From: CAWDVB01 sp963824105
Lineage (GTDB): Bacteria > Actinomycetota > Actinomycetes > Propionibacteriales > Nocardioidaceae
Length of the DNA stretch: 64,000 nucleotides
Reading direction: 5' to 3'
Assembly (NCBI GenBank): GCA_963824105.1
Contig: CAWGNN010000011.1
Location: 434,001-498,000, forward strand
The stretch's first letter is position 1, and each line of letters starts with the position of its first letter. Made by a program: the position numbers and the translations under genes. The notes under the pieces were generated by a model. It ran no database searches, was not told the origin of the DNA, and worked only from the letters and a program-made list of their open reading frames with translations. Positions 7,562 to 17,615 of the stretch are shown here, piece by piece.

Positions 7562-8367
7562 GTGCCCGACTCTCCGAGCAGCTCGGCCAGCGCCCGGAGT
7601 CGCTTCACCTGGGCGATCCGCTCCAACTCGGTCTGCGCCGCGAGCGTCCTCCCGGAGGCCCCTTGCAGGAGCGCCTTGCTGGCCGAGACGGCCTCGTGGG
7701 AGTGCTGGGTGACCGACATCGCCAGCTTCATGGACTCCGACTCCAGGTCTTTGTTGCGGACCACGCGATGCACCAGGCCGATCTTCAAAGCCTCGTCAAC
7801 ACCGACATCTCGCGCCGAGGCGACGATCTCGAGTGCCCGCGAGTAGCCGACCGCGTCCACCAGGGGCTTGGTCCCGGTCAGGTCGGGAACCAGCCCGAGC
7901 TTGGGCTCGCGCATGCTGAACAGCGCGCTCTCGCCGGCCAGCCTGATGTCGCAGGCCAAGGCGAGCTGGAAGCCGGCACCGATGCAGTGCCCGCGCACTG
8001 CGGCGATCGAGATGATGTCCGGGCGGCGCAGCCAGGTGTAGCCGCGCTGATAGACCTTGATCTCCTCCTCGATCTCCTCGTCGGTCCCCTTCACGATGTC
8101 GACCAAACCCCTCTCCCCGGGTGGGCCGGCCGGGGACAGCATGGTGCGGTCGAGCCCGGCAGAGAACGCACGTCCCCGTCCGGTGACGATCACCGAGCGC
8201 ACGTCCGGCGTGATCGCCTCCCCGATCGCAGCCAGCGCGGCCCATGTGGCCGGAGTCATCGCGTTCAGCGCCTCGGGCCTGTCGAGGGTGACGGTGAGGA
8301 CGAATCCCTTCTGGGCTGCGGAGATCGAACCCAGGGACAGGACGTCCCGGTCGACGTTGAAGGTCAT
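7558..8367 (-). CDS. Enoyl-CoA hydratase/isomerase family protein
   Basis: This 269-residue crotonase-fold protein has the CoA/oxyanion segments FSAGLDRTML (about residues 69-78) and RGHCIGAGFQLALACDI (about 125-141). In classical hydratases two glutamates act; here the first is replaced by Gln in GAGFQLAL, whereas the second (REPKLGLVPD) is kept. Isomerases or other crotonases with one acidic residue are therefore possible, so I do not name a specific reaction. The ATG follows TAGGGT by 6 nt, a leaderless start. The gene is translationally coupled to the ABC exporter downstream. Confidence 0.85.
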   Translation of the reverse strand: MTFNVDRDVLSLGSISAAQKGFVLTVTLDRPEALNAMTPATWAALAAIGEAITPDVRSVIVTGRGRAFSAGLDRTMLSPAGPPGERGLVDIVKGTDEEIEEEIKVYQRGYTWLRRPDIISIAAVRGHCIGAGFQLALACDIRLAGESALFSMREPKLGLVPDLTGTKPLVDAVGYSRALEIVASARDVGVDEALKIGLVHRVVRNKDLESESMKLAMSVTQHSHEAVSASKALLQGASGRTLAAQTELERIAQVKRLRALAELLGESGT

Positions 8368-8373
8368 GGCAGA

Positions 8374-8379
8374 ACCCTA
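8374..8379 (-). promoter_or_regulatory. -10 hexamer of a leaderless promoter (crotonase-ABC operon)
   Basis: On the minus strand TAGGGT is followed by 6 nt and the ATG at 8367. Confidence 0.5.
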
Positions 8380-8429
8380 GGCCGTCGAGCCTCACAACGG
8401 AGAACCGCGACGAACGGCCACGACGGCTT

Positions 8430-8885
8430 CTAGTAGATCAGGCAGACGACCTGGATAGCCTCGGACTGTCCGGCCTTCACGACGACCGCCCCGGCGGTCG
8501 AGCAACCAGGCCTACCTCCGTTGAAGGCTCGGCTCGTCCCGGTCACCTTGTAGCGGCCGATCGGGAGGGTCAGAGAGAACTGACCGTGCCGATTGACCTC
8601 TACCTTGCGGGCCACCGGACCGGTGAACGTGACCGTGCCGTGCGTCAGGGGCTCGTTGGCCGAAGCGGGTGGACCCGAGCTGCTCCACTTCAACACCCCT
8701 GTCACCGTGCCCATCGGGAGGAGCCCGGGGTGCGTCGGGCTGGTGCTCGTTGGGGACACGCTGCTGGTCGTGGCCGATGACGAGGTGCCAGAGGCGTGCA
8801 CAGCCGCGCACCCCGAGAAGAACACCGACGTGCCCAGGAGGATGCACGCCGGAGCCAGTCGCCGTGCCCTGAACCGCGACGTCAT
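8430..8885 (-). CDS. Putative lipoprotein with carboxypeptidase-regulatory-like domain
   Basis: This 151-residue protein has a basic N-terminus, a hydrophobic stretch and the lipobox FSGC (Cys at residue 26), so it should be lipid-anchored on the outer face of the membrane. A Ser/Thr-rich linker follows (about residues 31-52), then a small beta-rich domain ending with HGQFSLTLPIGRYKVTGTSR, the typical core of carboxypeptidase-regulatory-like folds. Two cysteines in the C-terminal part may form a disulfide. No ligand can be predicted. It lies alone between the crotonase and ABC-F genes. Confidence 0.7.
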   Translation of the reverse strand: MTSRFRARRLAPACILLGTSVFFSGCAAVHASGTSSSATTSSVSPTSTSPTHPGLLPMGTVTGVLKWSSSGPPASANEPLTHGTVTFTGPVARKVEVNRHGQFSLTLPIGRYKVTGTSRAFNGGRPGCSTAGAVVVKAGQSEAIQVVCLIY

Positions 8886-9007
8886 GCCAAGACCCCCGTC
8901 TCTGCCGGCTCTCGGGCTCGCTGCCGGGAGCGTCGTCCTCGAAGGTACTCCGGCCGCCCTGAGCGACCATGCCAGTCCTTCGCCGACCGTCCTCGGCGTC
9001 GGCAGGT

Positions 9008-10606
<1,599 letters not shown>

Positions 10607-10626
10607 AGAAACTCCCGGGGGTCTAC

Positions 10627-10644
10627 TGCCCTCGGATCAGGGCA
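10627..10644 (-). terminator. Small hairpin upstream of the ABC-F gene
   Basis: TGCCCT and AGGGCA pair perfectly around a 6-nt loop, about 20 nt before the ABC-F start and 100 nt after the ybjQ-like stop. It could terminate the upstream gene or act as a leader hairpin. There is no U-tract. Confidence 0.3.
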
Positions 10645-10742
10645 GGGCGGCCGGGAACACACGTTGCCGCCGGTCGCGAAGTCTACGTGGGCTCACAGCA
10701 GGAGCCGAATCGCGCCGCGACCGGCGCTCAACGTTGCGTCGG

Positions 10743-11108
10743 CTAGACCTCGTAGCCCATCTGGCGTGCGGTCTCCTTGGCCTCGTCGGTGACCGGCACG
10801 GCCTGCACCGCTGTCCCGTAGGCGCAGATCTCGGTCCAGGTGTCACCCATCTCGGAGGTGTCGAAGCGCATGCCGACGACGGCATTGGCGCCCCGCTTGC
10901 GCGCCTCTTCGATCATCCGTTCCATGACGTCGTTGCGGCTGTTGGTCAGGTTGGCCGTCATGCCCTTCAGCTCGCCGCCGACGAGCGACTTCAGGCCGGC
11001 GCCGAACTGTGAGAACGCGTTGCGCGAGCGGACGGTGAGTCCGAAGACCTCACCGTAGACACGGCGGACCTCCCAGCCCGGGATATCGAACGTGGTGACG
11101 ACAAGCAT
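10743..11108 (-). CDS. YbjQ/UPF0145-family protein
   Basis: This 121-residue protein matches the YbjQ (UPF0145, formerly DUF74) family of small oligomeric proteins. Visible family features are the opening LVVTTFDIPGWEVRRVYGEV, the RSRN...GELKGMT segment and the C-terminal EARKRGANAVVGMRFDTSEM block. The function is unknown; heavy-metal binding has been suggested for relatives but no metal motif is visible here. The ATG at 11108 was chosen for its strong GGGAGGGAGCAG ribosome site. It follows the SUF operon with a 53-nt gap on the same strand. Confidence 0.85.
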   Translation of the reverse strand: MLVVTTFDIPGWEVRRVYGEVFGLTVRSRNAFSQFGAGLKSLVGGELKGMTANLTNSRNDVMERMIEEARKRGANAVVGMRFDTSEMGDTWTEICAYGTAVQAVPVTDEAKETARQMGYEV

Positions 11109-11161
11109 GCTCTGCTCCCTCCCCTGCGGGACCATCCCGCTGGCACCAGGAGGCTAGCCCC

Positions 11162-11806
11162 TCAACCGAAGCCTCTCTCAGAAGGCTCGTCGAGGTCGAC
11201 CACGCACGACCATGCGTCCGTAACCGCCTGCTCGAGGACGGACGCGTTCGGCTCCGCGGCGTTCACCCAGCGATCCATCCGCTTGTCGGCGACCTTCGCC
11301 AACCGCGGGTCAGCAAGCACTCTTTCCACCGCGGTGTGGTCCCCACCGCAGCAGAGCACGTCCACCCCGCCGAGCCCGTCGACCAGGATCCGAGTCGCAT
11401 GATCTGCTGCCGCCTCGAACGCCAATCGGGCCTGCCCCTCGCGTCTGCGCGCAAAGCGCTGCTGGCTCGAGCCTCCGGCCTTGGAGCGGCCCTGGACGTG
11501 GCGGTGTCCCACCTTGTGCCACGCGGGGTCCCTGGTCGTGCCACCGGCCACCGCGAAGCCGCCCTTGCGCACGATCAGCAGCCCCCATCGGACGGGGCGC
11601 TCGACCGCTTCGGCGAAGGAGTCGGCCGAGGCCGGTCCGTCGTAGCGGCGGTCCCATGGGAGCTGGGCCAGTGCCGTGGCTCCATCCCCTCCGTGCGCCG
11701 CGAGAGCGCCCTCGACGGCCTCGAGGCGGGAGCCCTCGTGCCGGGTGGCGAAGTTCTCGAACCACCGGACGATGCGGTTGGCCGGGACGAGGACCCTGCG
11801 GGTCAC
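11162..11806 (-). CDS. acVLRF1-family peptidyl-tRNA hydrolase
   Basis: This 214-residue protein matches the actinobacterial branch of the VLRF1 fold, the eRF1-like release-factor domain found in eukaryotic Vms1/ANKZF1. It has the conserved loop HVQGRSKAGGSSQQRFARRR (residues 103-122), in which Gln115-Gln116 take the place of the GGQ-type catalytic Gln. Vms1 frees nascent chains from stalled 60S ribosomes; the bacterial enzymes are thought to cleave peptidyl-tRNA. It starts with GTG only 7 nt after the DUF59 gene, so it looks like the tail gene of the SUF operon. That coupling is the unusual point. Confidence 0.8.
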   Translation of the reverse strand: MTRRVLVPANRIVRWFENFATRHEGSRLEAVEGALAAHGGDGATALAQLPWDRRYDGPASADSFAEAVERPVRWGLLIVRKGGFAVAGGTTRDPAWHKVGHRHVQGRSKAGGSSQQRFARRREGQARLAFEAAADHATRILVDGLGGVDVLCCGGDHTAVERVLADPRLAKVADKRMDRWVNAAEPNASVLEQAVTDAWSCVVDLDEPSERGFG

Positions 11807-11813
11807 CAGAGGA

Positions 11814-12146
11814 TCAGACGTTGAAACCGAGGGTCCGCAGCATCTCGCGGCCCTCGTCGGAGATCTTGTCCGGGCCCCAGGGAGGCATCCAGACCCAGTT
11901 GATGGAGACGGTCTTGGCCAGTCCCTCGAGCACCTGCTCGGTCTGGTCGGCGATCATGTCGGTCAGGGGACAGGCCGCCGACGTCAGCGTCATGTCAAGC
12001 ACCACGTCACCGTCGTTCAGGTGGACGTCGTAGACCAGTCCGAGGTCGACGACGTTGATCCCGAGCTCGGGGTCCACGACGTCCTTCATCGCCTCGGTGA
12101 CGTCATCCACGGTCAGCGTGCCGGCCACACTGGTCTCCTCGGTCAT
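11814..12146 (-). CDS. DUF59/MIP18-family metal-sulfur cluster assembly factor (SufT-like)
   Basis: This 110-residue protein has the MIP18/PaaD-like fold, with VDPELGINVVDLGLVYDV and the key cysteine in TLTSAACPLTDMI. Members help load or mature iron-sulfur proteins (SufT, CIA2, PaaD). It sits directly after sufU and overlaps it by 4 nt, and VLRF1 follows. The ATG at 12146 is the family start. A role in handing clusters to apo-proteins made with the SUF machinery is the obvious inference. Confidence 0.9.
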   Translation of the reverse strand: MTEETSVAGTLTVDDVTEAMKDVVDPELGINVVDLGLVYDVHLNDGDVVLDMTLTSAACPLTDMIADQTEQVLEGLAKTVSINWVWMPPWGPDKISDEGREMLRTLGFNV

Positions 12147-12610
12147 CGATCCGCCCCTTCGAACTCCTCGAGCGACTTCACGGTCGCGTCCTTCCATGCC
12201 ATCCATCCCAACAGCGCGCACTTGACCCTGGCCGGGAACTTGGCGACCCCTGCGAAGGCCACCCCATCCTCGAGGATCTCCTCGTCAGGCTCGACCTTGC
12301 CACGCCCGTGCATCACTTCCATGAAGTGGTCGAGGATGCGCTCGGCCTCGTCCACCGGCTTGTCGATCACCAGATCGGTCATCACCGACGTGGACGCCTG
12401 GCTGATCGAGCAGCCGACCGCGTCGTAGGACACATCGCGCACGAACGGGCGACCGTCCTTCTCGGCGATGTCGACCCGCAGCGTGATCTCGTCACCGCAC
12501 GTCGGGTTCACGTGGTGTACCTCGGCGGTGAAGTCGTCACGCAGCCCCGAGTGATGGGGGCTGCGGTAGTGATCCAGGATGATCTCCTGATACAGGGCCT
12601 CGAGATCCAT
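12143..12610 (-). CDS. sufU: Iron-sulfur assembly sulfurtransferase SufU
   Basis: This 155-residue zinc protein accepts persulfide from SufS and passes sulfur to SufBCD. The zinc ligands Cys38 and Asp40 (NPTCGD), Cys67 (GCSISQAS) and Cys131 (KCALL) are all present. The ATG at 12610 lies one base from the sufS stop, and longer upstream readings are not family-like. SufU rather than SufE is the partner found with actinobacterial SufS. Confidence 0.93.
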   Translation of the reverse strand: MDLEALYQEIILDHYRSPHHSGLRDDFTAEVHHVNPTCGDEITLRVDIAEKDGRPFVRDVSYDAVGCSISQASTSVMTDLVIDKPVDEAERILDHFMEVMHGRGKVEPDEEILEDGVAFAGVAKFPARVKCALLGWMAWKDATVKSLEEFEGADR

Positions 12611-12611
12611 C

Positions 12612-13880
12612 TCATGCCGTCCTGAAGAAGGTCTTGGTGAACTCGAGGGCATCGATCAGGGCATCGATCTCCGCCGGCGTGGTGTAGACGTACGACGACG
12701 CGCGCGTGGACGACTGCACGCCGTACCGCCGCTGGGCCGGTTTGGCGCAGTGGTGACCGGCGCGGACCGCCACTCCACGGGAGTCGAGCACCTGGCTCAC
12801 ATCGTGCGGGTGCACGCCCTCGAGCTCGAAGGAGACTGCTCCTCCTCGCGCCTCGGTCGTGGTGGGCCCGAGCACGGTGACTCCGCCGACGGACGCCAGC
12901 CCCTCGAGCAGGTAGCCGGTGATCGCCTCCTCGTGGGCGCGGACGTTGTCCATGCCGAGGTCGGAGAGGTACTGCAGGGCGACCCCGAGGCCGACAGCCT
13001 CCACGATCGGCGGAGTCCCCGCCTCGAACTTGTGCGGGATCCCCGCGTACGTCGAGCGCTCCATCGTGACCGTCTCGATCATCTCGCCGCCGCCGAGGAA
13101 CGGGGGCAGCGCCTCCAGCAGGCTCCGCCTCCCCCACAGCACACCGATGCCCGTCGGCCCGAGCACCTTGTGCCCGGTGAAGGCGAGGAAGTCGGCGTCG
13201 AGGACGGCGACATCGACCGGAATCTGTGGCACTGCCTGGGACGCGTCGACGACGACCACCGCACCGACCTGGTGGGCGCGGGCGATGATCACGTCGAGCG
13301 GGTTGATCGTGCCCAGGACATTGGAGACCCAGGTCACCGCCACCACGCGGGTCCGCTCGTTGATCAGCTCGTCGAGGCCGGAGAGGTCGAGACGTCCCTC
13401 GTCGGTCAGGCCGAACCAGCGCAGCGTGGCTCCTTTGCGCTCGGTGAGCATCTGCCACGGGACGATGTTGGAGTGGTGCTCCATCTCGGTGATGACGATC
13501 TCGTCACCCGGGCCGATCTCCAGATCGCCGGTCGCCCACATGAAGGTGTTGGCCACCAGGTTGAGCGCCTCGGACGCGTTCTTGGTGAAGATCACCTCGT
13601 CGCGGTCGGGAGCGCCTACGAACTCGGCGACGATGTCGCGTGCCCCTTCGAAAGCTGCGGTCGACTCCGCGCCGAGCTGGTGCACGGCGCGGGCGACGTT
13701 GGCGTTGTGCCGCTCCAGGTGGTCGACCATCGCGTCGATGACCACCTGGGGCTTCTGCGAGGTGTTGGCGCTGTCGAGGTAGACCAGGGGCCACCCGTCC
13801 GCCAGCTCACGCTGGAGGATCGGGAAGTCCTTGCGCACCAACTCGAGTCCCTCGAGCAGGCCGGGCAGTGGCGCGGTCAT
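12612..13880 (-). CDS. sufS: Cysteine desulfurase SufS
   Basis: This 422-residue PLP enzyme removes sulfur from cysteine for cluster assembly. The PLP lysine is in FTGHKVLGPTG (near residue 237) and the persulfide cysteine in AGHHCAKP (near 377), followed by RYGV. The short loop around the cysteine is the type II (SufS) form, which needs SufU for turnover. It follows sufC with one intervening base and is followed by sufU, so translation is tightly coupled. Confidence 0.95.
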   Translation of the reverse strand: MTAPLPGLLEGLELVRKDFPILQRELADGWPLVYLDSANTSQKPQVVIDAMVDHLERHNANVARAVHQLGAESTAAFEGARDIVAEFVGAPDRDEVIFTKNASEALNLVANTFMWATGDLEIGPGDEIVITEMEHHSNIVPWQMLTERKGATLRWFGLTDEGRLDLSGLDELINERTRVVAVTWVSNVLGTINPLDVIIARAHQVGAVVVVDASQAVPQIPVDVAVLDADFLAFTGHKVLGPTGIGVLWGRRSLLEALPPFLGGGEMIETVTMERSTYAGIPHKFEAGTPPIVEAVGLGVALQYLSDLGMDNVRAHEEAITGYLLEGLASVGGVTVLGPTTTEARGGAVSFELEGVHPHDVSQVLDSRGVAVRAGHHCAKPAQRRYGVQSSTRASSYVYTTPAEIDALIDALEFTKTFFRTA

Positions 13881-13881
13881 C

Positions 13882-14646
13882 TCAGGCTCCCGCAGCCGCC
13901 GACACGTAGCGGTCGTAGCCCTCGTCCTCCAAGCGTGACGCCAGCTCCGGGCCGCCCTCCTCGGCGATCCGGCCGTTGACGAAGACGTGGACGTGGTCGG
14001 GGGTGATGTAGCGCAGGATCCGCGTGTAGTGGGTGATCAACAAGATCCCCTTGTCGCCGCGCTCGGCGAACCGGTTGACACCCTCGGAGACGATCTTCAG
14101 CGCGTCGACGTCGAGTCCGGAGTCGGTCTCGTCGAGGATGGCCACCTTCGGGTCGAGCAGCTCCAGCTGCAGGATCTCGTGGCGCTTCTTCTCTCCGCCG
14201 GAGAAGCCCTCGTTCACGTTGCGCTGGGAGAACTCTCGGTCCATCCGGACGCGGTCCATGGCCTCGTTGACGTCCTTGACCCAGGTACGCAGCTTCGGCG
14301 CCTCGCCCGAGACCGCGGTCTTCGCCGTGCGCAGGAAGTTCGCCACCGACACCCCCGGCACCTCGACGGGGTACTGCATGGCCAGGAAGAGACCCGCCCG
14401 TGCCCGCTCGTCGACGCTCATCGCGAGCACGTCGTCACCGTTCAGCGTCACCGAGCCACTGGTGATCTGGTACTTGGGGTGACCGGCGATGGAGTACGCC
14501 AGGGTCGACTTCCCCGATCCGTTGGGGCCCATGATCGCGTGGATCTCGCCCGCGTTGATGGCCAGGTCAACCCCCTTGAGGATCTCCTTCGGGCCATCCT
14601 CGGTCTCGACGCTGACGTGCAGGTCGCGGATTTCGAGCGTGCTCAT
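13882..14646 (-). CDS. sufC: Fe-S assembly ATPase SufC
   Basis: This 254-residue ABC-type ATPase powers the SufBCD scaffold. Walker A is GPNGSGKST, the signature is FSGGEKKRHEI and Walker B is VAILDETDSGLDVDAL, all of the SufC type. There are no membrane segments. The ATG at 14646 overlaps the Rieske gene stop by 4 nt; longer in-frame readings would lie inside the upstream gene. Confidence 0.95.
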   Translation of the reverse strand: MSTLEIRDLHVSVETEDGPKEILKGVDLAINAGEIHAIMGPNGSGKSTLAYSIAGHPKYQITSGSVTLNGDDVLAMSVDERARAGLFLAMQYPVEVPGVSVANFLRTAKTAVSGEAPKLRTWVKDVNEAMDRVRMDREFSQRNVNEGFSGGEKKRHEILQLELLDPKVAILDETDSGLDVDALKIVSEGVNRFAERGDKGILLITHYTRILRYITPDHVHVFVNGRIAEEGGPELASRLEDEGYDRYVSAAAGA

Positions 14647-14975
14647 GCTGATTCCTTCTGGTTCAGGGTCATGGTGACGTCGACGTAGACGTCGTCGCCG
14701 GAGACAGTGACGGGGTAGGCGGGGACGGGCGCGGTGGCCGGTGGGTTGACCGGCTTGCCGGTCCGTAGGTCGAAGCGCGAGCCGTGCAGGAAGCACTCGA
14801 TCTCGCACCCCTCGACCTCGCCCTCGCTCAGCGCGATCGCGGCGTGCGAGCACTCGTCCTGTAAGGCATAGACGTCATCGCCGACGCGGACGATCACCAC
14901 GTCCTCGCCGTCGACGGTGGCCTTGACGGGCGTATCGGGGAGCAGCGCCGAGAGCGCGCAGGCGGGGGCGCTCAT
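14643..14975 (-). CDS. Rieske-type [2Fe-2S] ferredoxin of the suf operon
   Basis: This 110-residue protein has a single Rieske domain with ligands in CSH (residues 42-44) and CFLH (residues 61-64). It resembles the non-heme iron oxygenase ferredoxin subunit. In actinobacteria such a gene is regularly found between sufD and sufC, where it probably supplies electrons to cluster assembly or acts as a cluster carrier; this is inference. It overlaps both neighbours by 4 nt. Confidence 0.9.
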   Translation of the reverse strand: MSAPACALSALLPDTPVKATVDGEDVVIVRVGDDVYALQDECSHAAIALSEGEVEGCEIECFLHGSRFDLRTGKPVNPPATAPVPAYPVTVSGDDVYVDVTMTLNQKESA

Positions 14976-16147
14976 GAGGCCGGCCCGACGTTCTTGGAAA
15001 GCTCGGCCTCGACCGTGGCGAGGAGATCCTCCTCGATCTCGGGGACGGAGAGCTTGCGGACAATGTCGTTGAAGAAGCCGTGCACCACCAGGCGCCGGGC
15101 CTCGTCGCCCGGCACTCCGCGCGACTGCAGGTAGAACAGCTGCTCGTCGTCGAAGCGCCCGGTGGTGCTGGCGTGGCCGGCTCCCTCGATCTCGCCGGTC
15201 TGGATCTCCAGGTTCGGCACCGAGTCCGCCTGGCAGCCGTCGGTGAGGACCAGGTTGCGGTTCTGCTCGTAGGTCTCGATGCCCTCGGCAGCCTTGCGGA
15301 TAAGCACGTCGCCGATCCAGACCGAGTGGGCTCCCTGGCCCTGAAGGGCACCGCGATAGTCGACGTTGCTGCGCGTGTGCGGAGCGTTGTGGTCCACGAA
15401 GAGCCGGTGCTCGATGTGCTGGCCCGCATCGACGAAGTACAGCCCCAGCATGTCGACCGACCCGCCCGGGCCGGCGTAGTCGACCTCGGAGTTGATCCGG
15501 ACCAGGTCGCCGCCGAAGCTGACCACACCCTGCTTGTACGTGGCGTCCCGGCCCACCCGCGCGTGGACGTGGGCCAGGTGCACGGCGTCATCGGCCCAGT
15601 CCTGGATCGAGATCAGGTTGATCGTCGCGCCGTCTCCGACGGACACCTCGATGTTCCCGGCCAGGACCACCGTGCCGGTGTTGCGGAGCACGACGGTCGC
15701 CATGGAGTGGGCACCCACCTCGATGAACAGGTGGGTGAACGCGGTCGCACCGTTGCCGTCGATGTCGAGGATGACCGGCCGGTCGAGCTCGGCCCCTGCC
15801 GGGATGGACAGGACCTGCGCCGAGCTGAACTGCTGCCAGGCGAAGGCGGAGACCCGGTCGTTGGGCACGTGGATCGAGCCCAGCCGCACGTCGTCGCGAC
15901 CGACGTCGGTGAGGCTGACCACGTCCGGCGCCTGGAGGCTGAGTTTGACCGAGCCCTGGGGCTCGATCTCGCTGTTGTGCAGACCGCGCAGGCGCTTCAA
16001 CGGCGTGAAGCGCCAGACCTCCTCGCGGCCTTGGGGAACCGGATGGTCGGCTAGGTCGAAGGAGCCGGCCGGGTGCAGGTGCGAAGCCAGCACAGTCTCG
16101 GCCTCGACTGCGTTCGCGACATTGGTCGCGGCGTCGGTGATCGTCAC
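14972..16147 (-). CDS. sufD: Fe-S assembly scaffold protein SufD
   Basis: This 391-residue protein has the right-handed parallel beta-helix of SufB/SufD and a C-terminal helical segment that docks on SufC (EARRLVVHGFFNDIVRKL). It pairs with SufB to form the SufBC2D scaffold. The opening contains REEVWRFTPLKRLRGL, characteristic of SufD. GTG start, 49 nt after sufB. It ends overlapping the Rieske gene. Confidence 0.94.
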   Translation of the reverse strand: MTITDAATNVANAVEAETVLASHLHPAGSFDLADHPVPQGREEVWRFTPLKRLRGLHNSEIEPQGSVKLSLQAPDVVSLTDVGRDDVRLGSIHVPNDRVSAFAWQQFSSAQVLSIPAGAELDRPVILDIDGNGATAFTHLFIEVGAHSMATVVLRNTGTVVLAGNIEVSVGDGATINLISIQDWADDAVHLAHVHARVGRDATYKQGVVSFGGDLVRINSEVDYAGPGGSVDMLGLYFVDAGQHIEHRLFVDHNAPHTRSNVDYRGALQGQGAHSVWIGDVLIRKAAEGIETYEQNRNLVLTDGCQADSVPNLEIQTGEIEGAGHASTTGRFDDEQLFYLQSRGVPGDEARRLVVHGFFNDIVRKLSVPEIEEDLLATVEAELSKNVGPAS

Positions 16148-16196
16148 GTGGGTGCTTTCGTTCTCTTCGTTCCGGGTCGGGTCTCGGAAGGTCGGG

Positions 16197-17615
16197 TCAG
16201 CCGACCGCGCCTTCCATCTGCAGCTCGATGAGCCGGTTCAGCTCGAGGGCGTACTCCATGGGGAGCTCGCGCGCGATCGGCTCAACGAAGCCGCGCACGA
16301 TCATCGCCATCGCCTCGTCCTCCTCCATGCCCCGGCTCATCAGGTAGAAGAGCTGGTCGTCGGAGACCTTCGAGACGGTCGCCTCGTGGGCCATCGACAC
16401 GTCGTCGTCGCGCACGTCGACGTAGGGGTAGGTGTCGGACCGGCTGATCGTGTCGACAAGGAGCGCGTCGCACTTGACGATGCTCGCCGAGTGATGGGCG
16501 CCGGCATCGACCTGGACCAAGCCGCGGTACGACGTGCGCCCGCCGCCCCGCGCGACGGACTTGGAGATGATCGACGACGAGGTGTACGGCGCGGCGTGCA
16601 CCATCTTGGCGCCCGCGTCCTGGTGCTGGCCCTCACCGGCGAAGGCGATGGACAGGGTCTCGCCCCGAGCGTGCTCGCCCATGAGGTAGACCGCGGGGTA
16701 CTTCATGGTCACCTTGGAGCCGATGTTGCCGTCGACCCACTCCATCGTGGCGCCGGCTTCGCAGAAGGCCCGCTTGGTCACCAGGTTGTAGACGTTGTTG
16801 GACCAGTTCTGGATCGTCGTGTAACGGCAGCGGGCGCCCTTCTTCACGATGATCTCGACCACTGCGGAGTGCAGCGAGTCCGACGAGTAGATCGGGGCGG
16901 TACAGCCCTCGACGTAGTGCACGTAGGCGTCCTCGTCGACGATGATCAGGGTCCGCTCGAACTGACCCATGTTCTCGGTGTTGATCCGGAAGTAGGCCTG
17001 CAGCGGGATGTCCACGTGCACGCCCTTCGGCACGTAGATGAACGAGCCGCCCGACCACACCGAGGTGTTGAGCGCGGCGAACTTGTTGTCGCCGACCGGG
17101 ATGACGGTGCCGAAGTACTCCTTGAAGACGTCCTCGTGCTCCCTCAGAGCGGTGTCGGTGTCGAGGAAGAGCACGCCCTGCTCCTCCAGGTCCTCGCGGA
17201 TCTTGTGGTAGACGACCTCGGACTCGTACTGCGCGGCGACGCCGGCGATGAGCCGCTGCTTCTCGGCCTCCGGGATGCCCAATCGATCGTAGGTGTTCTT
17301 GATGTCAGCGGGCAGGTCGTCCCAGCTGGTCGCCTGCTTCTCGGTGGAACGGACGAAGTACTTGATGTTGTCGAAGTCGATCCCACCCAAGTCCGCGCCC
17401 CAGGTCGGCATCGGCTTGCGGTCGAAGAGACGCAGCCCCTTGAGCCGGAGGTCCAGCATCCACTGCGGCTCGCTCTTGAGCGCCGAGATGTTGCGGACCA
17501 CGTCCTCGCTGAGTCCTCGCTGCGCCAGCGCGCCGGCGTCGGTCTTGTCGGACCATCCGTACTCATAGCGGCCGATCCCCTGCAGCTCGGGATTCAACTC
17601 TTCGATCGAGGTCAT
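16197..17615 (-). CDS. sufB: Fe-S assembly scaffold protein SufB
   Basis: This 472-residue protein is the main scaffold on which nascent clusters form. It shows the SufB signatures GVHVDIPLQAYFRIN, YVEGCTAPIYSSDSLH and KYPAVYLMGEHARGETLS, and the SufC-binding helix EAMAMIVRGFVEPIAREL near the C-terminus. No intein is present, unlike in M. tuberculosis. The ATG overlaps the sufR stop (TGATG), so regulator and scaffold are translated together. Confidence 0.96.
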   Translation of the reverse strand: MTSIEELNPELQGIGRYEYGWSDKTDAGALAQRGLSEDVVRNISALKSEPQWMLDLRLKGLRLFDRKPMPTWGADLGGIDFDNIKYFVRSTEKQATSWDDLPADIKNTYDRLGIPEAEKQRLIAGVAAQYESEVVYHKIREDLEEQGVLFLDTDTALREHEDVFKEYFGTVIPVGDNKFAALNTSVWSGGSFIYVPKGVHVDIPLQAYFRINTENMGQFERTLIIVDEDAYVHYVEGCTAPIYSSDSLHSAVVEIIVKKGARCRYTTIQNWSNNVYNLVTKRAFCEAGATMEWVDGNIGSKVTMKYPAVYLMGEHARGETLSIAFAGEGQHQDAGAKMVHAAPYTSSSIISKSVARGGGRTSYRGLVQVDAGAHHSASIVKCDALLVDTISRSDTYPYVDVRDDDVSMAHEATVSKVSDDQLFYLMSRGMEEDEAMAMIVRGFVEPIARELPMEYALELNRLIELQMEGAVG

